Assembly: GCA_024220505.1 (NCBI GenBank)
Contig: JAKZZE010000001.1
Span: forward strand, 2,666,001 to 2,730,000
Length of the DNA stretch: 64,000 bases
Origin: Rhizopus arrhizus
Taxonomy: Eukaryota > Mucoromycota > Mucoromycetes > Mucorales > Rhizopodaceae
Reading direction: 5' to 3'
Part shown: piece by piece, positions 55,263 through 63,050 of the stretch
How the letters are laid out: every line of letters begins with the position of its first letter
Numbering within the stretch: position 1 is the first letter of the stretch
Position numbers and translations under genes: made by a program
The notes under the pieces: model-generated
The model's input: the letters and a program-made list of their open reading frames with translations, nothing else
The model's database searches: none
What the model was told of the DNA's origin: nothing

Positions 55263-56696
55263 ATGTCCAAATATAACCAATCATTTGGTTCTGTTTTCGC
55301 ATCAGGTATTCAGGATGTGGCTGTTGTACTTGGTATCTTGGGAACAGAGATGTGTGATGGAAATGCTGCCTTGACTTTATCAAAAGGTTATCTATTCCCT
55401 GCCGCCTGTGGCATGTCCTTGTTTGGTGTACTCGGTCTATCAAAGTATCTCTTGAAATCATTTTTACCAGATCAAATCGTGAAGAACTTAGGCATAGACA
55501 GTTTTAGATTTGACAAGTATAAATTAAAGGAAAAAGTAGAAGAATATATATCGTCTATTTCAAAAGAAAGGCTCCTTTGGCTACAGAATCATGATGTGAA
55601 GATATACTTGGATGCGCCTGCATTGAACAAAAGCTGGTGGATACTCTCTCTTGTTTCATGCTTTGGTTTAGCTTGTCTTAACTTTGTTCCTTATATACCT
55701 CATTATACCCATACTACTTCTTGGGACTACATTTATTTTCCCTTGCTTTTGACTGCTTCAACCTTTGTTGCTTCTTTTGTTTGTTGTGTAGACTCCATTC
55801 TGATGCTCTCTGGATCCTTTGATCTTTATACTATTGATCAAAATATGGAGTCCCTTTTATTGCCTCATCATTTTGGTAATAGATATGCCATGATAATTAC
55901 TTCTATTATCGGCTGTATTTCTGCTTTGGGTATCGTTGTTGGCTATATAGGATCCTACCTAGTGCTTCAGCAAATGACAGACATAGATACATACCTGTGG
56001 CTTGGTCTAGAGATTGTTTTGTGTTTCTTGCGACTGATAATCTGGTCTCTGAATACCGAAAAAGACGACATCAAAAAGATTGACTTGAGATTCAAGATGG
56101 ATCGAGAGGATGAAAAAATAATTGATGCTTTCCAAAAGGCTTTTGCAGTAACTAAAGAAAAGGCAGAGGATATATTCAAAAGAATCGAAAAAGGTGACTG
56201 CTTTATTACTTTCAAAGTGATGGATCTTTATCTTCAAATCAAAGAGTGCTGTTATGAGGATGACGATGGTATCGAAGCATATTGCAAAAACAGAGATATA
56301 TTTGTAAAATGGAACAAGAAGGAAGATGAATACGAAGAGATTGCTATTCTTTGTGATGGACAAGGCATTGTGTTGAGTAAGGCTGATCTGCTAACTATCG
56401 AAATTGCCGGAGAGTATTGTGAAAACTATGATGGAAACGGCTTGGGGGAATTGAATGGGATTGTTACACACTACGTCAGGAGGATGTCTGAGAAAAAAAA
56501 TGCACAGTATTTATGTGAAGAATTCGAATTGCAGTTTTATGATAGACATGGTATTGATGACGACGAACTTACAAATACCATCAATATGTTCAAGAAAGTA
56601 TGCAAACGATTTGATTATATTCAAAGTTCACGGCTTATATTCAACAATATATTGAAAGATGAATCTGATAAAGTATATGGTGTTATAAATCTATAG
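55263..56696 (+). CDS. Multi-pass membrane protein, family copy 6
   Basis: 477-residue open frame (MSKYNQSFGSVFASGIQDVA). The first ~70 residues follow copy 2 (VLGILGTEMCDGNAALTLSK). Residues ~90-160 follow copy 4 (KERLLWLQNHDVKIYL; PHYTHTTSWDYIY), and the rest follows copies 1/3/5 until the end, where DRHGIDDDELT and KDESDKVYGVINL again match copy 4. It is the clearest mosaic of the set. Four hydrophobic segments; charged C-terminal domain. Start is the first ATG after the TATA-like box. AATAAA at 56751-56756. Function unknown. Confidence 0.8.
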   Translation: MSKYNQSFGSVFASGIQDVAVVLGILGTEMCDGNAALTLSKGYLFPAACGMSLFGVLGLSKYLLKSFLPDQIVKNLGIDSFRFDKYKLKEKVEEYISSISKERLLWLQNHDVKIYLDAPALNKSWWILSLVSCFGLACLNFVPYIPHYTHTTSWDYIYFPLLLTASTFVASFVCCVDSILMLSGSFDLYTIDQNMESLLLPHHFGNRYAMIITSIIGCISALGIVVGYIGSYLVLQQMTDIDTYLWLGLEIVLCFLRLIIWSLNTEKDDIKKIDLRFKMDREDEKIIDAFQKAFAVTKEKAEDIFKRIEKGDCFITFKVMDLYLQIKECCYEDDDGIEAYCKNRDIFVKWNKKEDEYEEIAILCDGQGIVLSKADLLTIEIAGEYCENYDGNGLGELNGIVTHYVRRMSEKKNAQYLCEEFELQFYDRHGIDDDELTNTINMFKKVCKRFDYIQSSRLIFNNILKDESDKVYGVINL

Positions 56697-56750
56697 CCTA
56701 AAAAACCTATTGTCAGTCGTAGTATGTGATATTGTTCTATTATCCATTAA

Positions 56751-56756
56751 AATAAA
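56751..56756 (+). terminator. Poly(A) signal AATAAA, copy 6
   Basis: AATAAA 55 bp after the stop, same context as copy 4. Confidence 0.6.
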
Positions 56757-56950
56757 GACTGACTTTATAAAGTATCCTTAAAATAGGCCCTCCTGCACAA
56801 GTGATTAGAAGTCATAAGAGTAGCAGCAAAGCTTGAACTGTGTTGACCATCTCTAAAGTAAATGCCTCTTTTTTTTTATGTGTATTTTAATCATTTGCAC
56901 TCTGTGCATGGTTTGCGCTACAAATCTTTATTTTACATGACCCAGCTAAA

Positions 56951-57055
56951 GTGATTTAGACTTACCTATTGAATAGGCTTTCTGTGTAAATGTTTTCTAT
57001 ATACACTATCTCCAAACCCATCTTCATTAAGACTAAATGTGTATAAGGATTTGTA
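56951..57055 (+). repeat. Shared 3' module, copy 6 (shortened)
   Basis: Begins like the other modules but loses similarity after about 100 bp, shortly before the LINE insertion site. Confidence 0.65.
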
Positions 57056-57077
57056 TAAAATTAAATCTCAGCTTTGA

Positions 57078-57091
57078 CAAGCAAAGATTTT
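57078..57091 (+). repeat. Target-site duplication of the intact LINE, 3' side
   Basis: CAAGCAAAGATTTT, repeated at 63022-63035; the T end merges with the LINE's A tail. Confidence 0.8.
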
Positions 57092-57107
57092 TTTTTTTTT
57101 TTTTTTT

Positions 57108-57140
57108 GTAGGGGAGTTATCTCCGTGGAGAGCTCCAGTT
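57108..57140 (-). promoter_or_regulatory. 3' stem-loop of the intact LINE
   Basis: Minus strand GGAGCTCTCCACGGAGATAA followed by CTCCCCTAC and the A tail. GGAG pairs with CTCC and CTCTCC with GGAGAT, giving a two-part hairpin right before the tail. In several LINE groups such a hairpin is the recognition site of the reverse transcriptase; that role here is inferred. Confidence 0.5.
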
Positions 57141-57202
57141 TATTTTAAGTCAAAGTGACTGTATTAAAAATAATATGAATAGTAAAATAATGAAGTAAAG
57201 AA

Positions 57203-60200
57203 TCAGAGAATATCTGAGTCAAGATCTAACTCATTGGCCAACTGATAAATAGATGTACTGGCCTTGAGAGCTACTGTGGCGGGGACAAAAGGAACGTCTT
57301 GAAAAATGAAAAGCCAACGGGATGACCATATAACTTGCAGCGTACAGGCGACAATTTGACTAGTTGACAATGTTGGCACCAAGGTAATTGAAGGATCGCG
57401 AAGGGGAAAGTCAGATAGATGGGCGACAGCAGAGGAAATGTCGGAAAGAAAAAATTGTATCACATGTTGCCATCCTTGTTCAATAAATAAACTTGCTATT
57501 TGAATCCAAACGGGTTGTATTTTTGAACAGGTGTAGAAAAAGTGTAAGAGTGAATCAGGCTGCGTGAGACATAGGGGGCATAATGCGGAAGGAAACTTTT
57601 GCGGCATAAATCGATGTAGAATGCTGGTATGAGGGATGCAGCGATGGATAATCTTGAACCACACGGTGCGGGCCCGAAGTGGAATGGACAGTTGCCAGAA
57701 GGAAGACCATTGAGATGACGCGATATGCCTTAGGAAAGTGTTGTAAGAAAATGGAGTTTTCGATGCAGGACATGGGCAGGAGTGGTGAGAATGTTGCTTG
57801 TTTGACGAGAGATACTTGAATATCTTTGGCGAGGTTGAAAGAAGGCGAGTCGATATCTGTGGAATCGAGTCGGCATCGAAAATGGAGAGGATGATTGGAG
57901 TGAAGTCGATAAAATCGTTGTTGATTGCTGGAGTGATAAAGTGAATGGAGACACTCTGTCGAAGTTGAATATTGTTCGATGTGAGTAAGTTGATCAGTTG
58001 CTTGGTGGTACGGGAAAACTGTTGAATTTCGGATCTTGTAAATGTTCGATATCGGAGACAGCTTGTAGTGGAATCAAGAATCATAAGATGTGAACCAGTC
58101 ATGCGACGGAAAATAGGTGTGTGACAGACTTGAGGAAGCGAAGGAGTGTAGGACACCAAAGGTGGGTGGGACGGAGCGATGGGAGCAACTTGGATCAATG
58201 CTGAAAGAGGAAGAGTGAGTACTGTATCAGGAGTAAGGACTACACGATCAAAGACACAACAGAGTAACGAGTCCAGTGCGGAAAAAAGCGAGGTAAAACA
58301 ATGGAGTGAAAAGGACGAAAAGTAACTTGAGCGGTATGCAGCGAATAACAATGATGAGATACTAAGAAGACGAGGGGGAAGATGACCATGTGTTGAATTG
58401 ACTTGAAGCAAGTACTGACCATAAGGGACACTGGGATAGAGCGACCGAGGAAATAGTGCTGTACTACTGGGATCCGGAGAAGAGGAGAGAAGCATAGGTA
58501 GAAGCCAACGCCATTGCAGCGCTTGAATTTGGACCGCTGGATCGAGAGCACCAAGACCACCTTTGGACCGAGGGAGGCATAAAGTTGCAAAGCTAATTCG
58601 AGGAAAGGAATTGGAGTTCAAAAACTTGGCACCTAAACCCTGAATTTTTGCAATTTGAGCTTGAGTAAGCGGCACTATACGGAGGACATGCCACAGTTTG
58701 GAGAAAATGAGGCAGTTGAGGACAGTAACTCGGCCACGAATCGATAAATTCCGTTGTGAGTGTATTTGACAAGATAGGGCGATTTTGTTGGTGAGTTGAT
58801 CAACAAAGAGGTTACGTTGGGATGTCGATGAATAAACTGGATAACCTAAGTAAATCAGTGAATCCGTTGATCGACAGTCATGCCATGAATGAATATTCTG
58901 TGTGATTAAGAACTGTTGCCATGTTGGATTTGGATCGCTGGATAGGGAAAAGGCTTGTGTTTTGCTGTAGTTGAGCATAGCGTTAGAAGCCGAAGCGTAA
59001 ATACTTACTGCCTGTTGAAGACGGTTAAAATCAGAGGGAGACTTGAGGAAGACAAGAACATCATCGGCGTATGCAAGGATCTTGACAGGAGGAGGAGAGT
59101 GACCAGTTTGAATAGCAGGATCAACTGAAGGAGGATCGGCTTCGACAGGAGCAGGGAATAGATCATCAGTAGAGGAGCCATCAGCAGAGGAGCCATCAGC
59201 AGAGGAGCCATCAGCAGAGGAGGCAACGAACGAATAGCCTTGGAAAAGTGAATCAGAGGAAATCAAACGCAAGAAAGGGTCAAAGGCGATGTTGAAGAGC
59301 AAAGGACTGAGCGGATCACCTTGACGGAGACCACGTTGTGCTGTAAAAGGACTAGTTAGATGTCCATTGATATTGATACTAATTCGAGTGGAAAAAAAGA
59401 GCTGGATAATCGTAGAAACAAGTTGAGCAGGAATACCAAAACGTCGCATGAATTGAGAAAGATATTCAGGGTGAACTCGATCATAAGCTTTCTCTTGATC
59501 AAGGAGTAGCCCAACGGCTGAGGACTTTTGGATAGATGCGGAAGACATGATTAATTGAAGTAATCGGCCGTGCTCGCCAATGAATCTCTGAGGCATGAAG
59601 CCCATTTGATGAGGAGAGATGCGGGAAGAGAAGACAGACATGAGACGGCAGTTGAGGAGGCGGGTGAATATCTTGGCATCTGTGTTAATAAGGGAGATGG
59701 GTCGCCAGTTTTTGAGGGAGGTGAGATCTCCTTTCTTAGGCAAAAGGGCAGTGCTAGTAGAGAGCCAGGATCGAGGGAAAATACCTTGTAAAAGGGCATC
59801 ATTGTACACCTTGACCGCTAGGTTGGAAATGCCAGGATGTTTCAGTACTAAAGATAAAATTTCGTAAGGAAGGCCATCGGTCCCAGGACTACTTTTGCGT
59901 GGAGATCGTGAGGATCCGACAAGTAAGTCTTCGATGGTGAACGGGACTAATAAAGAGTCAGTATCATCGGCAGGAATAATATCGTTATCTGTTATTGTAT
60001 CCAAAAGAATGGATACGTTTGTATCATCAATGGTTTCAGAAGTGTAAAGGTGCTGGTAGAACGTCTTGGCAGCATCTTGTAGCTCTCCAGGTGAAGTACA
60101 AAGATGACTATCCGAAGGATGTTGTAGACTAGGGATATACCGTTGGGATGTACGAGTTTCAATGGATCGTTTCAAGTAGCTGGCAGAAGACTCACCATGC

Positions 60201-61507
60201 TCTCTCCAGTGTTTACTCGCTTTCAAGATCTGGGTTTTGGCCATGTCTGTTTGTAAGTGACCTATCAACTTTTCGGTTCTGGTTAAACTGGGATGAAGAC
60301 CACTAGTTGGAGACTGAGAAGATAGCAGGCGATCACGTTTAGCTTGAAGACGGGAGAGGTGTAGCTGTTGCCATGAGGCTTGTTTACGGCCAAACGATCT
60401 TGCGACACGTTTAACTTCGACTTTGACAGCTTCCCACAACGATTGAGATGTTTCAACTGGGGATGGACGGAGATCACTATCTATGTCGAGTGGAGGGGTC
60501 ACACGTGAGGAACAAAAGCAGTCAAGGGAGCGGTATAAAGTCTTCACAAAATAAGAATTGGTCGCAAAGTAAGGATTAGCACGCCAGAGACCTTTGCCAT
60601 GACGACCGCTGCCGAATTTGAGTTGAATCGAAAGCAATGCATGGTCAGTCCAAGTGGAGTTGATGAATTCGATGCTGGATTTCTGAACACATGAGGATAA
60701 CGACAGAGAGCCAAAGATGTAATCAATGGTAGATGAAGTCGTTCCACGTCGAAAAGTCGGGAGAGGGTTGTCAAGAGATGGATGTGTGAACTCATTGAAA
60801 TTGGTCAACAAGAAATCATGCCAATCTCTCTGAGCAGCACGGAACGGAATCTGTGGAGTTGAGTTAGTATACTGGGAAGAAAACGAAGGACTATAATTAA
60901 AGTCGCCCGTGATGATCATGCGATGATTAAAAGGTTGATCACTAGATTGATCATTCATACTAACATCTTCAATAGAGAGTCGAGGAATAGTGGAAAACAC
61001 AGGCAACTGCATGATGTGATGATAAAACTCACGGCGTGGCTGAGGTGAGGCAGGAGCATATATAGTAACAATGGTGAAAGGTTCAAAAACTTGATCGATA
61101 TGAGAGATCGTACAGGCAATGAGACGTTGATCAATGGAAATAAGCGAAGAGGATAGTACAATGGAGGAATTCAAGCTCACTATACCACAATGGCGAGACC
61201 ATATTGAGGATTTGGCTTGGAATTTCATGTCCAGAGTTTGCTGCGTTTCAGGATCAGATGCATGAGTTTCTTGAAGGGTGACGAGATCGAATGATTGTGA
61301 ACGAAGGAAACGAATGAATTCAGAGCTGACTGTAGGCTGATTAGGTTTGGCGAGGCTGCGGCAGTTCAACGAACCGATGCGTAAATTGATGTTTTTTGAG
61401 TTATTGTTGGTATAAGAATATTCTGAGGATTCGGACAGCAATGCTGATCGGATTTCAGAATGCATAATGTTAGATGAAGGAGATATTGGATTAGTATTCA
61501 TATTCAT
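57203..61507 (-). CDS. LINE ORF2: endonuclease-reverse transcriptase
   Basis: 1434 residues without interruption. N-terminal APE-type endonuclease (~45-300): GSLNCRSLAKPN, LVTLQETHASD, YAPASPQPRREF, ITGDFNYSPS (~200), STIDYIFG and TWTDHALLS, all expected catalytic motifs. Reverse transcriptase (~545-850): LLPKKGDLTSLKNWRPISL, LLLDQEKAYDRVHP, GLRQGDPLSPLLFNIAFDP and YADDV (~811). C-terminal zinc-type motif C-x2-C-x8-H-x4-C (CPLC..LH..TC, ~1313-1330) as in zf-RVT domains. It nicks target DNA and copies the element RNA there. An in-frame 15-bp tandem repeat inserts Ala-Asp-Gly-Ser-Ser units between RT motifs. Looks active. Confidence 0.9.
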   Translation of the reverse strand: MNMNTNPISPSSNIMHSEIRSALLSESSEYSYTNNNSKNINLRIGSLNCRSLAKPNQPTVSSEFIRFLRSQSFDLVTLQETHASDPETQQTLDMKFQAKSSIWSRHCGIVSLNSSIVLSSSLISIDQRLIACTISHIDQVFEPFTIVTIYAPASPQPRREFYHHIMQLPVFSTIPRLSIEDVSMNDQSSDQPFNHRMIITGDFNYSPSFSSQYTNSTPQIPFRAAQRDWHDFLLTNFNEFTHPSLDNPLPTFRRGTTSSTIDYIFGSLSLSSCVQKSSIEFINSTWTDHALLSIQLKFGSGRHGKGLWRANPYFATNSYFVKTLYRSLDCFCSSRVTPPLDIDSDLRPSPVETSQSLWEAVKVEVKRVARSFGRKQASWQQLHLSRLQAKRDRLLSSQSPTSGLHPSLTRTEKLIGHLQTDMAKTQILKASKHWREHGESSASYLKRSIETRTSQRYIPSLQHPSDSHLCTSPGELQDAAKTFYQHLYTSETIDDTNVSILLDTITDNDIIPADDTDSLLVPFTIEDLLVGSSRSPRKSSPGTDGLPYEILSLVLKHPGISNLAVKVYNDALLQGIFPRSWLSTSTALLPKKGDLTSLKNWRPISLINTDAKIFTRLLNCRLMSVFSSRISPHQMGFMPQRFIGEHGRLLQLIMSSASIQKSSAVGLLLDQEKAYDRVHPEYLSQFMRRFGIPAQLVSTIIQLFFSTRISININGHLTSPFTAQRGLRQGDPLSPLLFNIAFDPFLRLISSDSLFQGYSFVASSADGSSADGSSADGSSTDDLFPAPVEADPPSVDPAIQTGHSPPPVKILAYADDVLVFLKSPSDFNRLQQAVSIYASASNAMLNYSKTQAFSLSSDPNPTWQQFLITQNIHSWHDCRSTDSLIYLGYPVYSSTSQRNLFVDQLTNKIALSCQIHSQRNLSIRGRVTVLNCLIFSKLWHVLRIVPLTQAQIAKIQGLGAKFLNSNSFPRISFATLCLPRSKGGLGALDPAVQIQALQWRWLLPMLLSSSPDPSSTALFPRSLYPSVPYGQYLLQVNSTHGHLPPRLLSISSLLFAAYRSSYFSSFSLHCFTSLFSALDSLLCCVFDRVVLTPDTVLTLPLSALIQVAPIAPSHPPLVSYTPSLPQVCHTPIFRRMTGSHLMILDSTTSCLRYRTFTRSEIQQFSRTTKQLINLLTSNNIQLRQSVSIHFITPAINNDFIDFTPIILSIFDADSIPQISTRLLSTSPKIFKYLSSNKQHSHHSCPCPASKTPFSYNTFLRHIASSQWSSFWQLSIPLRARTVWFKIIHRCIPHTSILHRFMPQKFPSALCPLCLTQPDSLLHFFYTCSKIQPVWIQIASLFIEQGWQHVIQFFLSDISSAVAHLSDFPLRDPSITLVPTLSTSQIVACTLQVIWSSRWLFIFQDVPFVPATVALKASTSIYQLANELDLDSDIL
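59169..59222 (-). repeat. 15-bp in-frame tandem repeat in LINE ORF2
   Basis: Three and a half units of AGAGGAGCCATCAGC, encoding repeated Ala-Asp-Gly-Ser-Ser, in the segment between GDPLSPLL and YADDV. Unit length is a multiple of 3, so the ORF stays open. Confidence 0.9.
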
Positions 61508-61553
61508 AGGGGGGATAGGTATATATTTGATTAGTAGTAGTTCAAGAAAACCC

Positions 61554-63020
61554 CTACTGGGGGTTCCCTGGATCCAAACGACCGCTATGAAGACCTTTGT
61601 TCTTGCGAGGAGAAGAACGAGTCGGAATGGTGCTGGTCGTTATTGATGATTTCTTGGTCAATTGTTTGTCACTGGTATTTGCACTGTAAGACTGATCAGG
61701 AATATCCGTGTTGGGAATGACAGTATTGATAGGGGGTGAGAGATCCTCATTGGTGACAGTGGCTTCTGCTACTTGCATGTCAACATCATCATCATCTGAG
61801 TGAGTGAGAGATGGATCAACCGGTTCCGTGGAACCCATATCTGCATCGCCATCTGAATGCGTCGGGCTTGCTGCAGTGGACGAATGCTCTTCATCGGGGT
61901 CAGTACCTTCCAAAGAAGTGTCGGTGGTGTTGGTGCTGGTCTTGTCTACTATAGGCGCCCATTTTGAAGACTGCGATGTATTATGGCGCTGAGAGGGTAA
62001 ACGAGGCTTTAAGATCGATCGAGTAGTGATCGCAGATTCGGGGGCAATGCGTCGAGAGCGCTTAGAAGGCTCAGGTTCAGAAGGTGAAGCGCGAGTGCAA
62101 TTGACACGCAAATGGCCTTTGACGCCGCAGGTAAAGCAAGTTCGAATCTCTGAAGGACGTTCAGAACAAGTCTCACGAGTGTGACCCATCGCTTTGCAAT
62201 AGCGGCAGTGTTTTGGCATCTTAGCCCAGGTAACAAGGATCGAGGTTTTGCCGTTGTAATCAAGTTTGTAGGTTGGGCTGGTATTATTTGGGTCTGATTC
62301 TTTGGTTTCAACTAGAATGTGGCCGTTTCCGCGGAACCACTGGGAAGATACATCATCCAAATGAAGGACGATGTCGACTATTCTACCGAAAGGGGAGAAC
62401 AGTTTAGCTAAGGTCTCCTTAGTTTCCGAGGGTGACTCCATAGGTACACCACTGAAATTGAAACGAGTTAAGGAGGTTGGGAACGTGCGAGTGGCATGGA
62501 ACTGAAAATCATGAAGAACAACTGGTTTATTAACTGCGTTGATACATGCTTCCTCAGAAGCAAGAGCAACTTCTACAGATAAAGAGAGCCCCTCCTCCTT
62601 ATGTTGAACGGCATATCCGACACCATAAGGGAAGGCTTCGCGGAGTTTGGTAAGGAACTCAACGTCCAGATGGCGATGAGCAGGTGGAATGGTGAATGTT
62701 ACCGAATAGTCAGAAGAACCAATCTTATATGTTACTGGTGTGACAGGGCGAAGAGGGTCATTGAGAATTGAGATATAAGTCGGTGCAGAAGTTGCTGAAG
62801 CAGAAGGTCGACAATTCGCATTCAAGGTTACAGTGGAAGATTTCGTTACAACTCGAGGGTCAGAAGATGAGAGTTTCCCAGTTATAGCTGTCAAATAATT
62901 CAACGAAGGTGATGTGTGGAGTTCATCGGGCGTAGTAGAGTTATTGTCGATATTGGGTGGTTTGTTGGGTTTGCTAGGCGCACCCAAAGTTACCAAAGAA
63001 TTTTTATTGGAAAGAACCAT
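61554..63020 (-). CDS. LINE ORF1: zinc-knuckle nucleic-acid-binding protein
   Basis: 488 residues. Central region (~90-260) is an RRM-like/structured domain (YSVTFTIPPAHRHLDVEFLT, FSGVPMESPSE). Two CCHC knuckles of the C-x2-C-x4-H-x4-C form follow at about 271-284 (CRYC..H..C) and 293-306 (CFTC..H..C). The C-terminal third is Ser/Thr/Asp-rich and disordered, ending SPRKNKGLHSGRLDPGNPQ. By analogy with other LINEs it binds the element RNA in the RNP. The ATG is one base inside the element's 5' end. Confidence 0.85.
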   Translation of the reverse strand: MVLSNKNSLVTLGAPSKPNKPPNIDNNSTTPDELHTSPSLNYLTAITGKLSSSDPRVVTKSSTVTLNANCRPSASATSAPTYISILNDPLRPVTPVTYKIGSSDYSVTFTIPPAHRHLDVEFLTKLREAFPYGVGYAVQHKEEGLSLSVEVALASEEACINAVNKPVVLHDFQFHATRTFPTSLTRFNFSGVPMESPSETKETLAKLFSPFGRIVDIVLHLDDVSSQWFRGNGHILVETKESDPNNTSPTYKLDYNGKTSILVTWAKMPKHCRYCKAMGHTRETCSERPSEIRTCFTCGVKGHLRVNCTRASPSEPEPSKRSRRIAPESAITTRSILKPRLPSQRHNTSQSSKWAPIVDKTSTNTTDTSLEGTDPDEEHSSTAASPTHSDGDADMGSTEPVDPSLTHSDDDDVDMQVAEATVTNEDLSPPINTVIPNTDIPDQSYSANTSDKQLTKKSSITTSTIPTRSSPRKNKGLHSGRLDPGNPQ

Positions 63021-63021
63021 G

Positions 63022-63035
63022 CAAGCAAAGATTTT
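63022..63035 (+). repeat. Target-site duplication of the intact LINE, 5' side
   Basis: CAAGCAAAGATTTT, partner of 57078-57091. Confidence 0.8.
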
Positions 63036-63050
63036 GGTTTACTAAAGTAC

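Larger units (their letters stand above)
57088..63021 (-). mobile_element. Apparently full-length, intact L1-like LINE
   Basis: Minus-strand element with ORF1 (63020-61554), a 46-bp spacer, ORF2 (61507-57203), a ~95-bp 3' UTR and an A tail (T run about 57088-57107), between 14-bp target-site duplications. Both ORFs are fully open. The 5' end falls one base before the ORF1 ATG, so there is practically no 5' UTR. GC content is clearly higher than the surroundings. Confidence 0.85.
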
